A stretch of DNA of 64,000 bases from assembly GCF_016107625.1 (NCBI RefSeq), contig NZ_JABASV010000001.1, positions 434,001 to 498,000 on the forward strand. The letters are read 5' to 3'. How positions within the stretch are numbered: the first letter of the stretch is position 1; the number at the start of each line of letters is the position of its first letter. Source of the DNA: Vreelandella alkaliphila. GTDB lineage: Bacteria; Pseudomonadota; Gammaproteobacteria; Pseudomonadales; Halomonadaceae. Both the position numbers and the translations under genes were made by a program. Below the pieces are notes generated by a model. It had not been told where the DNA came from. It searched no databases and saw only the letters and a program-made list of their open reading frames with translations. Below are positions 15,132 through 23,309 of the stretch, piece after piece.

Positions 15132-15563
15132 GACTTGCCCGGTATGACTTCAACTTTTAATTCCTGAATCATAGGCCGGACCTTCGTCATTCGAGATTCT
15201 AGCTCTAGGGCATGAGACCGATACTCCTCAAGCTTTACCGGGTCATCGGGGCTATCATCGCTCAGCCACTTTAGCCTGCCAGGGATAACTGCCGCATACC
15301 GCGCCAACTCCTGCTCTATTTTGTCTAAACCATCAGGGAATCGGTACTCTTCACCTTCGTAATTGATGGCCATTGTTACAACTTGGTGAAGCTCACGCAC
15401 CTCAAAAAGAACGCCGGAAAGAATAGTCCTGACATGCGTCCTTTTCTCTGCAGCAGCAGTTCTCCTGGCCAGTCGGGCTGAGTCAAAGCTGACCCAGAAG
15501 CTTCCCAACGATATTAGGAGTGCAAAAGCGGAAATGATGAGTGACATATACCTACTCGTCTAA
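15079..15563 (-). mobile_element. Single integron gene cassette, no integrase nearby
   Basis: The cassette runs from the G|TTAGAC boundary (core site GTTAGAC at 15558-15564, minus strand) to the G|TTAAGT crossover inside the attC. The first six bases, TTAGAC, are exactly complementary to the R'' core GTCTAA of its own attC, as expected for an excisable circle. The gene begins 16 bases after the boundary. No integron integrase gene is present in the window, and nothing attC-like was found on the 5' side, so this is a lone cassette at a former attI or a secondary site. Confidence 0.8.
15086..15547 (-). CDS. Cassette-borne protein with one N-terminal membrane segment, unknown function
   Basis: This 153-residue protein has a hydrophobic N-terminal helix (LIISAFALLISLGSFWVSF) that should anchor it in the inner membrane, then an arginine-rich turn (ARLARRTAAAEKR) predicted to stay in the cytoplasm. 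A mostly helical charged domain with VLFEVRELHQVV and an acidic stretch LSDDSPDDPVKLEEY follows. The last dozen residues are encoded by the attC itself. The start lies 16 bases inside the cassette, so expression probably depends on outside promoters. No family was recognised; small helical membrane-anchored proteins are common among chromosomal integron cassettes. It lies between the RHH/ParE pair and the Wadjet-like operon on the same strand. Confidence 0.72.
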   Translation of the reverse strand: MSLIISAFALLISLGSFWVSFDSARLARRTAAAEKRTHVRTILSGVLFEVRELHQVVTMAINYEGEEYRFPDGLDKIEQELARYAAVIPGRLKWLSDDSPDDPVKLEEYRSHALELESRMTKVRPMIQELKVEVIPGKSSNKSLNSSPQNGAN

Positions 15564-15564
15564 C

Positions 15565-15836
15565 AGTTTATTAATGCGCATGCGTATTTTCCTAACAACC
15601 AGCAGCCAAACCATCTACCTGCCATACATTGAAATTTATAAAAAAGCTCGCCTACGCGATACGCTTTGCTTAAAAATGGTTGTTGTCGCCCTCACCTGAA
15701 TCTAACCCATTAATTCCCTTTAGGGAAAAGCCAATGTTGGCAAACTATCCAAACGTCGCGTATTTGCGAACTCGTTAACGGCCAAGTAAGGGAAAGCGTA
15801 AAATAGCGGGGTTGAGTGGCAGCCCTAAGGCTGCTT
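15565..15836. other. Intergenic region between the cassette and the Wadjet-like operon
   Basis: No gene was seen in these 272 bases. Near the cassette edge lie a GCGCATGCG palindrome and a second integrase-core-like CCTAAC (15591-15596), which only partly fits the GTTRRRY rule. A small hairpin GCAGCC-CTAA-GGCTGC at 15819-15834 sits just past the last gene of the operon and may help transcript ending. No integrase remnant was recognised. Confidence 0.5.
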
Positions 15837-16703
15837 TTAACTGAGTGATATACACACAAACTCCCCTCCGAACCATTGCTGTTTTAGCCCGCGCTGCTTT
15901 TCCAGCAGGGCTAAGTACGGGCGTAGGGGGTGGTGGCTGGGCAGCGTAACGTTCCGTTGGCGTAGGCGGCGTTGGAATGGCAGCTGTTCAGCGGGTTGGT
16001 GCAGGGGCGTGACGTGCTGGGTGAGCCATTCGATGCCAGGTAGTAGCAGGTGCGTGGCGCCGCTGTCTAGGGCTAGGGTCACGCCTTTGGCGTCGAAGTC
16101 ACCGGCGTAGAGGTGTGGCCGATTGGTTTTGCGCCATGCTTTTGTCAGTTCGGCAAAGCCGCCGCCGTAGTGGCTGTCGCCACGATAGACCACCAGCGGG
16201 TTAGCGTAGCCGCTAAGCGCTGCTATCTCTGGCGAAAACGCGTAGAAGCTATCCAGGTTTTCCACCTGAACGAGCGCGCCAAACACCGCCAGCTTCAAGC
16301 CGCTTACATCAACATCGCGTATGCTGCGCGGCTCTGGAGCAAGCCATGCAGAGGGCTGCGGCGGCAAGTTGATCAGCACGCGTTTTGCACGAGGGCCTTC
16401 GCGGCGGCTTTTATCCTCCTCAACGCCTTCAGCTGCTTGAGCGGCACTACTTAAACCACTTAACGAGCGCCCTAGCGGTGCCAAACGATCACTCTCCAAC
16501 ATGCTGTTGATTTGCGCCATGAGCGTGGCGTCAAAGCGCAGCGCTTGGTTGGAAATCCGCATGGTTAGATCAATATCTTGCTGATGGCACCATGCCACTA
16601 CATCTTCGACCCATTTACCTCGGGATTTTTCTACCACGGGCTGGCGGTTAAGCTCTCGAACAACACTGTTAAGCCCGGCACGGGCGCGGCCTGATAACGT
16701 CAT
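15837..16703 (-). CDS. Toprim-domain nuclease subunit, JetD/MksG-like
   Basis: This 288-residue protein is the last gene of the SMC operon. Its C-terminal half has a Toprim-like pattern: Glu148 in QVENLDSFYAF, then YRGDSHYGGGFAELTKAW, and the acidic pair in AGDFDAKG (Asp202, Asp204). The same order is found in JetD of Wadjet and in MksG, nucleases that cut plasmid DNA once the SMC complex has extruded it. The N-terminal half (about 110 residues) would be the DNA-binding arm. It is shorter than typical JetD (near 400 residues). The start overlaps the upstream kleisin gene by four bases. Family assignment rests on motif order and operon context. Confidence 0.75.
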   Translation of the reverse strand: MTLSGRARAGLNSVVRELNRQPVVEKSRGKWVEDVVAWCHQQDIDLTMRISNQALRFDATLMAQINSMLESDRLAPLGRSLSGLSSAAQAAEGVEEDKSRREGPRAKRVLINLPPQPSAWLAPEPRSIRDVDVSGLKLAVFGALVQVENLDSFYAFSPEIAALSGYANPLVVYRGDSHYGGGFAELTKAWRKTNRPHLYAGDFDAKGVTLALDSGATHLLLPGIEWLTQHVTPLHQPAEQLPFQRRLRQRNVTLPSHHPLRPYLALLEKQRGLKQQWFGGEFVCISLS

Positions 16704-17929
16704 ACTGCCACCGCCAGTGCAACGTCATGAATCAGGCGCAGATCGTTAAATGGGCTGGCCGGTGATTCGTCTTGGTGTAGGCGAAACGCCTGCTGCTCGC
16801 TACGCGGCAAGCCCTGGTATTCGGAGATAACCTGAAACAGCCAAATTTCATCGGGCCAGTCGAGGTGGCTGTCATACAGATAAGCGAGGGCGCTAATCGG
16901 CTCGGCGGGGGGCTGATCTAACACCGCAAGATAAAAGCGTTCCACATCTTGCTTAAGCGCCTGCTGGCGTGCAGCGGCGAGGTTATCTTCCGGCGTGAAC
17001 GCAGGCACGGCCGACTCAACGGTTTGCGCGGCATGGCGTGGGGTTGGCAATTCATGCAACAGTTCTGCCAGCACGCGGCTTTCCAGCGCGCGATCTAACG
17101 CTGGCGCAGCGGCGGCATTTAACGGCGCAGCATGGTTGAATAACGCTGGTACATCGCTGCGTTTGGCGTAATTACTCGGCACAAAGCCTGGGTGTTCGCG
17201 CATAAACGCGACCATGCCGCTGATCAGGCGGCTGCGTGCCTGCTGTTTGCGAAAGCGTGCCATTAGCTCAATTAACCGCCGCTGCACTTCCCGCAGACTG
17301 GTGTAATGGTGGCTTAAGCGCTGCTGCAGCTGGCTGATGAGTAGCTTGCGCAGGCTGCCATCGCTGCCTACTAACGCAATTAGCTCGTCGAAGTCGATCA
17401 GTGCCAGGCCATCCAACAACCTAACAATCTGCTTCTGGGCGCGGTCGTTCTCGCGGATCTTATCGCTCAACTGGCTCACAAAGCCGAAATCGCTATTGAG
17501 CCGTTGCCAAAGGCTATCAATAGCATCGGCAAAGCGGCCGTTTAGATCGTCAACTTCCTGACGCAGGCGCAGCAGTTGCTGCTCCTGTCGCCAATGCTCA
17601 CCTCGGCTGCGGGCTTCACGGTAGCTGTGCACCAACGAACGCACCAGCTCAAGGGTTTCCGCAACATCGGCATTTACATGGCGGCGGGTTTCATCGGCCA
17701 GCATTTCAGCGATCAGTTCGCGCACTTTAGGAGAGAGCTTTACGCCGCTCTGTTCATCTGGCCGCCATAACACCCGAGCGGCCAACAGCTTGCGCAGCGC
17801 ACTGTCGTTGAGTCCGTCTAGCGGCACGTCATCACGAGTGTAGCCCTGCATCAGCCGTTCGGCATGCTTGCCCAACAGCGCCAGCCGTTCAGCGCCGGTT
17901 TTGAGCAGGCGACTTTCCAGTTCGCTCAC
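16700..17929 (-). CDS. Kleisin-like subunit of SMC complex, JetA/MksF-like
   Basis: This 409-residue mostly helical protein is predicted to bridge the SMC heads. It has an N-terminal winged-helix-like region (residues 1-80, with SPKVRELIAEML), long charged helices (SLVHSYREARSRGEHWRQEQQLLRLRQ split over about residues 95-120), a region rich in QLQQRLSHHYTSLREVQRRL, and a C-terminal helical part ending LIHDVALAVAV. This layout resembles the MukF/MksF/JetA kleisins. No enzymatic motif is present, as expected. It overlaps both neighbours by four bases in a tightly coupled operon. The call rests mainly on gene order, size and helical content. Confidence 0.65.
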   Translation of the reverse strand: MSELESRLLKTGAERLALLGKHAERLMQGYTRDDVPLDGLNDSALRKLLAARVLWRPDEQSGVKLSPKVRELIAEMLADETRRHVNADVAETLELVRSLVHSYREARSRGEHWRQEQQLLRLRQEVDDLNGRFADAIDSLWQRLNSDFGFVSQLSDKIRENDRAQKQIVRLLDGLALIDFDELIALVGSDGSLRKLLISQLQQRLSHHYTSLREVQRRLIELMARFRKQQARSRLISGMVAFMREHPGFVPSNYAKRSDVPALFNHAAPLNAAAAPALDRALESRVLAELLHELPTPRHAAQTVESAVPAFTPEDNLAAARQQALKQDVERFYLAVLDQPPAEPISALAYLYDSHLDWPDEIWLFQVISEYQGLPRSEQQAFRLHQDESPASPFNDLRLIHDVALAVAV

Positions 17930-18555
17930 AGCAGCGCCTCCTGGGCACCCTCTTCCCGCTCCGCATCGATGGGCAAGTTTTCCTCATCGCGGATAAAGCG
18001 CACCACCTCGATTAGGTAATCAATTTTACCGGTGACCACAAACACCTGACGCTCAGTGTGGGGCTGAAGCAAGTAACCATGCTCTTTCAAGCGTTTAAAT
18101 AACTGCTTTACTTGGGCATCCAACTGGTCGCTCTGGGAACCAAAGAAGCTGTCTGTGGCTAGCCGTTCCAAACGCTCACGAAGGCTTTGGTTGTCTTCGC
18201 ACTTAGCGCTGAACTCAGCGGGCTTGAGCACATCGCCTGGGGCCGCCAAGGTGTCGCGGCCTAGCGCCTCTTGAACCAGCTGCAGCCATTCCAGCAGTGG
18301 TAACAGACTGTTGACCGTGTCACTCAGCTGGCGCGATAGCTGCTCCCGAGCAGCTTCATTAAGCTGTCGCCAAGCTAAAAAGTAGACACTGCCTTCATCA
18401 TTGCTCGCCAGCCTGCGGTTGAGCGGGCGCAGGTAGTCATCAATCGCGTCGCGGGTCTCGTCATTTGTCAGGTGGCGGAAGGCATTGTCATCACTGACGG
18501 CGCAGACAAACTCGCCAGCAAGCAAGCGTTCCAGTAGCGGGCCGTGTTCGATCAT
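17926..18555 (-). CDS. KITE subunit of SMC complex, JetB/MksE-like
   Basis: This 209-residue protein has the size and winged-helix character of MukE/MksE/JetB proteins, which bind the kleisin. Features: an N-terminal LLERLLAGEFVCAV, then DYLRPLNRRLASNDEGSVYFL (strand pair typical of the first winged helix), a helical middle, KQLFKRLKEHGYLL near the second winged helix, and GKIDYLIEVVRFIRDEE at the end. It lies between the SMC and kleisin genes with four-base overlaps on both sides. No catalytic residues are expected. Assignment depends on context and fold impression. Confidence 0.66.
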   Translation of the reverse strand: MIEHGPLLERLLAGEFVCAVSDDNAFRHLTNDETRDAIDDYLRPLNRRLASNDEGSVYFLAWRQLNEAAREQLSRQLSDTVNSLLPLLEWLQLVQEALGRDTLAAPGDVLKPAEFSAKCEDNQSLRERLERLATDSFFGSQSDQLDAQVKQLFKRLKEHGYLLQPHTERQVFVVTGKIDYLIEVVRFIRDEENLPIDAEREEGAQEALL

Positions 18556-21500
18556 GCGGTCACCTCTTGCTGACGCTCCTTAATCCGCTGTGCAAGCGGG
18601 CTAAGGCGCGGCTCAATACGTTTTAGCAGGCGCTGGTTGGGCTGGTTAGGGTCCCGCTCAATCAGGTAGCGATTAGCAAACAGCAGCAGCACATCCGATT
18701 CCGGGTTGGGGAAGGCACCGACAATGTGGATACGGTTGCTGTCACAAGCGTCGAACAACTTTTCGACATTGTGATAGGCCAGCGTGCCAATTTCATCAAT
18801 CGGCCAATGGATAGCAATTTGCGCATCCCCCCGTAGCAGCCGCGTAAACGCCAGCAGAAACTTACACAAAATCAGGTAGGCCATGCCATGGCTGGAAGAC
18901 TCCAACAACTGGCGGTCGTTTTTGATCACCAGGTCAGTGCCGCCTTCGTTTAGGTGCAGTTCAAGGCGCAGCAGGCTTTCAAAGCTGTACTGCTGGTCAC
19001 TGCGCAGCAAATCGACCACATCGGCCAGCGCATTAAGGTAATCGTCGCTGGGCAGCATCTGGCCAGATTCCCGCCACGCTTTGTAGCGCTGGGCAAACAG
19101 CTTTAAAGGCTCCCAGAAACCCAGCTCATCGATCGTCGATTGAATGCGCACTTCCGCTTTGCTGATGCCTTCTAAGCGCAGGTCATCCGCCACTTCGTCG
19201 GAAAGCCGACGGCTTTGCGCACTGATACGGCGATTTAAGTCTCGGAAGACAATAAAGAATTTATCCAGGTCATCGCTTAAATTGCGCCCTTCCTGAATCA
19301 GCTGCTGCTGTTGATCTTCCAATAGTTTTAGCATGTCGCGCAGCAGCGGCAACACTAGTCGCGGGCTGTCGTTTGGTAGCTTCTCGCGTTCACTTTGCAG
19401 TGCATCGGCAAAGCCGCTACTGGCATCTTTAATCAGTTGGCTTTCTACCTCCAGGCAGCCCCGGCGCAGCTGCTCAAGCTGCTGATGGCGGCTGGTTAAC
19501 GCTTGGCGCGCACGCTCTATGCGCTCCTCCATATCACCCACGGCCTCCGCTAAGGGCGACCCCTCTGCAACGATGTCCAAACTTTCTAACTGGGTCAGCA
19601 GCGGCTTAAGGGCTTCTACGCTGCCGTGGGCATTTGCGCGCTGAATTTTTAGTTCATTAACCGCTGCTTGATGCGCTTCACGTGCGGCATGGAAGTCATT
19701 TTTGAGGCGCGCTTTTTCGCGCTTCAACTGTTGATCAAGCTGAACCAGTTCCGCTTCCTGAGCCACTAGCTGGGGCTTGTGCTGGCTCCACTCCACGCGC
19801 ATAAAGCGTTGATACTCGGTTAGTTCTTCCTGGCGAGCGGCGATTTTACGAATGCGTTCACTCTGCTGCTCTAAGCGTTTCTTCGTTTCCTGAAGCTGCG
19901 CGGGGTCCACGCCCTGCTCGGCAAGCTCCTGGCTGAAGGCGGCTTCCAGCTCACTACGCTGGCGCTGATGCTCAGCGTTGGCGTCGTTGAGCTGCTGCTT
20001 GTACTGGCGTAGCTGCGCATCCAGGCTATTCAGCTGGCTTTGCGCGTCGGCTTTTAACTCCAGCAACTGGCCCTGATGGGTTTCGGCAAGCTCGGCAAGC
20101 GCCTGGCGTTTCTCTTCGCGCAGTTCGGCCTGAGCCTGCTCCTGACGAGCCAACGCCGCTTGGTGCTCCGCTCGGCGAGCCTGCTGGCGCTTGGTATGGC
20201 GCTCTTGCTGCTGGCGGCGAGCCTCAAGGGCATACTCCACTTCCTGTTCGGCCCGCTGATACCCCATGCGCGCCTGATCTTGGGCCTCGTCGGCCTGTTG
20301 CACCCGTTCGTTGTGCTGCTTTAGAGCTTTTTCGGCAGCGGCACACTCGGCTTGGGCGCGCTGTTTAGCGCCATCCGCCTCTTCAATCGCCACCAGCAAA
20401 CTGGCTTCATCCTGGGCGTAATCCGGCAGTGCAATGGCGCTTAGGTCCAGCGCTAACCCGAACAGGTCGTCGCTGGCTCCTTCAGCAAGCTGCGGGGCGA
20501 GGTCTCGGCGTTCAAGCAGTTCTGGCGCAATAACCTTACCGAGTTGCTGCTCCCAGCCGGGGCGGTGGTAACGCAAGAAGTGGCGCAGGCTGCCTTGTTC
20601 AGGGTCGCGCTGTTGATAGAGCGCATAGCAGTGCTGTTCGGCCCGCTCACGCTGCTGACGACACTGCACCAGTTGCTGCTCGGCGGCATCGCGTTCACGT
20701 TTGTGGCTTTCAAGCTCGCGGCGCAGTGCTTCCAAGGTTGCAGCGGCGGCGCTGCGTTCCTGCTGTGTTTGGTCTAAACGCGCTTGGGCAAGCTCGGCTT
20801 CCTGGGCTTCTTCAGCAGTTTGGGTGGGCATCGCCAGCTGCGCTTTTAGTTCGGCAAGCTGCTCAACACCCAGCTCTAACTGCGCTTGATACTCACCTTC
20901 TAGCCGCTGGCGCTCTTGCTGATAGCGCTCGTTATGCTGCTGTTCGGCTTGCCACTGCTGCTCTCGGCGTTGCGCTTTTTCCTCGACCAGGGCATCTATA
21001 AATTCCTGGTTTTCTTGGGTTTGCCGGGCAAGTGCTTCAGAAAGCTCGCGCAACCGACCATCTAAGCGCGCCTGACTCTCTTTTACCGCATCTTGCATAA
21101 CTTGCAGGTGCTGCTGAAGCTGATCACGCTGTTCACGCCACTGGGGTAAGGCGTTGATGTCTCGCTCAAGACCGGTCATGTCGGCATCAGCGTAGTGCTC
21201 AAACTGGGTTTGCAGATCATTCAGGCGGCGTTGAGTGTGCTGCAAGTCGCTCGCGACTTCACTGTGGCGGTCGTTCAGCTCATCACGCTGCTGAGTGTAG
21301 GCATTTTCACGCTGTTGGAATTCGCGCTGGTGGCGGTTTAACTCACCATCTAGGTCCGCAATGCGCTGTTCTGCCTGTTGATGATCGGCGCTTAGCTGGG
21401 GTTTCAACTGCCAAAGCGTGGTCTCTAACTGGGCCAATTCGCGATCGATGCCACCAAGCTTAGTCAGCGAGGCTTGCAGCGGCTCCAGGCGCATGGACTG

Positions 21501-22217
21501 ACGCATCTGGGCAATCCACTCCCGCGCTTTGGCACTGCGAATACGGGTGACCGGCAGCTCGACTCCATCCTCTTCGAAAATTGCCGCCAGCATGGTTTTG
21601 AGGGTATCCATCTTGCCCTCTTTCGCATGCACAGCAGAGACCAGTTTTTCGATATGACGGATACGCCGTTCAGGGTTAACCAGGCTAAACTGCGCCGCGA
21701 TTTGGCGCAGCTTTAGGCCATCGCGACTATTACCGTGCAGCTGGGTAAAGTCGTTTTGGATCACCGAGCGGAACTCGGAGGTAGCTCCCAACTTAGAAGA
21801 GACAGGAATCCCGCTGCGGCGCAATCCGCTAGACCACTGTGGGTACTCCAGTGCCAAGGGGCCTTTTTCAGTTTCGATCAGATAGTCTTCTGGCCGATAA
21901 GGGGCACCGACAAAACGGTACTCCACGCCGCCTTCTTGCTTGCGCGTCAGCACTACTTGGCAAACATTGCCTGCTTCGCGGCGATATTCGTAAACGAGAT
22001 AGCTTTGACGAGTGGGCAAATAGAAGGCATCAAACTTCATGCGGGTTTTCGGCACCACCTTATTGGGCAGCTCGCCGTAAAACACCGGCACTAACCGCTG
22101 AAGCGTGGTTTTGCCTGACGCGTTGGTGCCGCAAATATTGGTGTGGCCATCCACATTGAGTTCAACCACCCCTGACAAGTGGCCGTGAATCATAACGATG
22201 CGTAGCAAATGCGCCAT
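18552..22217 (-). CDS. SMC-like ATPase, JetC/MksB-like
   Basis: This 1221-residue SMC-type ATPase is the likely motor of a plasmid-restricting complex. The N-terminal head carries the Walker A GTNASGKTT (residues 30-38). From about 240 to 1000 there is almost unbroken coiled coil, rich in Gln, Glu, Arg and Ala, with a probable hinge-like interruption near LRHFLRYHRPGWEQQLGKV. The C-terminal head has LLESSSHGMAYLILCKFLL (signature region) and a Walker B in IHWPIDEIGTL. That is the ABC-ATPase order. It is shorter than MukB and similar to JetC. The gene is first in a four-gene operon with three ATGA overlaps, unlike the usual kleisin-KITE-SMC order. Alternative: a chromosomal condensin of Mks type. 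Confidence 0.82.
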   Translation of the reverse strand: MAHLLRIVMIHGHLSGVVELNVDGHTNICGTNASGKTTLQRLVPVFYGELPNKVVPKTRMKFDAFYLPTRQSYLVYEYRREAGNVCQVVLTRKQEGGVEYRFVGAPYRPEDYLIETEKGPLALEYPQWSSGLRRSGIPVSSKLGATSEFRSVIQNDFTQLHGNSRDGLKLRQIAAQFSLVNPERRIRHIEKLVSAVHAKEGKMDTLKTMLAAIFEEDGVELPVTRIRSAKAREWIAQMRQSMRLEPLQASLTKLGGIDRELAQLETTLWQLKPQLSADHQQAEQRIADLDGELNRHQREFQQRENAYTQQRDELNDRHSEVASDLQHTQRRLNDLQTQFEHYADADMTGLERDINALPQWREQRDQLQQHLQVMQDAVKESQARLDGRLRELSEALARQTQENQEFIDALVEEKAQRREQQWQAEQQHNERYQQERQRLEGEYQAQLELGVEQLAELKAQLAMPTQTAEEAQEAELAQARLDQTQQERSAAAATLEALRRELESHKRERDAAEQQLVQCRQQRERAEQHCYALYQQRDPEQGSLRHFLRYHRPGWEQQLGKVIAPELLERRDLAPQLAEGASDDLFGLALDLSAIALPDYAQDEASLLVAIEEADGAKQRAQAECAAAEKALKQHNERVQQADEAQDQARMGYQRAEQEVEYALEARRQQQERHTKRQQARRAEHQAALARQEQAQAELREEKRQALAELAETHQGQLLELKADAQSQLNSLDAQLRQYKQQLNDANAEHQRQRSELEAAFSQELAEQGVDPAQLQETKKRLEQQSERIRKIAARQEELTEYQRFMRVEWSQHKPQLVAQEAELVQLDQQLKREKARLKNDFHAAREAHQAAVNELKIQRANAHGSVEALKPLLTQLESLDIVAEGSPLAEAVGDMEERIERARQALTSRHQQLEQLRRGCLEVESQLIKDASSGFADALQSEREKLPNDSPRLVLPLLRDMLKLLEDQQQQLIQEGRNLSDDLDKFFIVFRDLNRRISAQSRRLSDEVADDLRLEGISKAEVRIQSTIDELGFWEPLKLFAQRYKAWRESGQMLPSDDYLNALADVVDLLRSDQQYSFESLLRLELHLNEGGTDLVIKNDRQLLESSSHGMAYLILCKFLLAFTRLLRGDAQIAIHWPIDEIGTLAYHNVEKLFDACDSNRIHIVGAFPNPESDVLLLFANRYLIERDPNQPNQRLLKRIEPRLSPLAQRIKERQQEVTA

Positions 22218-22386
22218 GCCGTGTCCTTGATCGTCAAACGTCCGAAAACGCTATCTTGCCAGACCTAGAGCAAGGCGACATCTGTTCAGGTGTGAACTAT
22301 TGATTTATCTAATGACAATGCACATTTAGATCGACTGCTAACACCATTTGTATTCCTACCTCTCACTCCTTCATGCGCTCTCTTAG

Positions 22387-23061
22387 TCACTCTCCCACGC
22401 TGCTCACCACAAAATCCCTAGCAACGCCTATATGGTAATCAATGGCCTCACGGCAAGCCTCGGAACTGCCGCTACCCAATGCATCTAGCAGCTTAAAGTG
22501 GCTGGTGGCAATGGTATCGGGGGCTTCGTGGGTTTTGGTAATCAGCGTAATGCACAGACGAAGTTCGTGAGTTAAGCCATCAAATGCCCGCAGCAACCGC
22601 TCATTGCCCGCGTAATGAATCATCAAGCGGTGAAACTGCAGGTCTTCTTCAATGCGGCGTGTTCCATCATTGCTGGCGGTCGCTTCGCATAAAACCTCTA
22701 CCTGCTGTTTTAGCGCGCGCTCAGCGTCGCTGCTGTAGCGCTCCGATAAGCGCTGGATAGCATGGCGTTCAAGACATAGTCGCAAATCGAAGACATCCTC
22801 TAATTCAACGGCATTCAACGCCCTAACAAAAAAGCCGCGTCTTGGTTTTGAGATTAAAAGCCCACGACTTTCCAGTAAGCGAGCAGCTTCGCGAACCGGC
22901 GCGCGGCTGACGCCTAAATCTCGAGAAAGCTGCACTTCTGAAAGCCGCTCACCGGGCAAAAAGTGTTGCTGGATAATCGCTTGCGTCAAATAGTCGGCCA
23001 CCTGTTCAACAAGGTTTTGCTGTTGAATAAAGCCGCCAGGAGCCACTGGGGAAGAGGCCAT
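22387..23061 (-). CDS. FadR-type (FCD) GntR family transcription regulator
   Basis: This 224-residue regulator has an N-terminal winged helix (ERLSEVQLSRDLGVSRAPVREAARLLESRGLL) and a C-terminal FCD ligand domain. The FCD metal-binding pattern is visible in DLRLCLERHAI, the DLQFHRLMIHYAGN segment and the late histidine of ATSHFKLLDAL. It is divergent from the ABC transporter operon starting at 23310, and a strong palindrome (23136-23147) lies between them, so it most likely controls both. FCD regulators of this group commonly sense small organic acids. Its stop is 170 bases from the start of the SMC operon on the same strand; nothing suggests that they are cotranscribed. Confidence 0.88.
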   Translation of the reverse strand: MASSPVAPGGFIQQQNLVEQVADYLTQAIIQQHFLPGERLSEVQLSRDLGVSRAPVREAARLLESRGLLISKPRRGFFVRALNAVELEDVFDLRLCLERHAIQRLSERYSSDAERALKQQVEVLCEATASNDGTRRIEEDLQFHRLMIHYAGNERLLRAFDGLTHELRLCITLITKTHEAPDTIATSHFKLLDALGSGSSEACREAIDYHIGVARDFVVSSVGE

Positions 23062-23115
23062 AGAGTTTACTCTTATTAGGTATTACGTACTTTTAGTATG
23101 ACGCAAAAAAACATT

Positions 23116-23147
23116 CTGTCGACGGCCGATTGACGACTGTCGACAGT
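23116..23147. promoter_or_regulatory. Candidate GntR operator: paired CTGTCGAC boxes
   Basis: CTGTCGAC occurs at 23116 and again at 23137, exactly 21 bases apart (two helical turns). The second copy is part of a perfect 12-base palindrome, ACTGTCGACAGT. Such NTGTCGACAN sites are typical of FCD-type GntR regulators, and the gene for one starts 55 bases away. Confidence 0.7.
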
Positions 23148-23309
23148 TTTACAAACCAATGCTATGTTCAAAAAGGCCTCATATAACGATCTATAACCAC
23201 AATCCATAACAACAACTGGGCTGTTTTGTATCACGCCTCGCTCGCCTAACAATAACGTAAATCCATTACGTGACAGGCTTTGGCCTAGTAACCGAGGAGC
23301 AGAAACAAA

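Noticed and set aside
18552..22217. MukB chromosomal condensin as identity of the SMC gene
   Set aside because: The protein is about 265 residues shorter than MukB, the operon adds a Toprim protein and the gene order differs, so a Wadjet/Mks-like label fits better.
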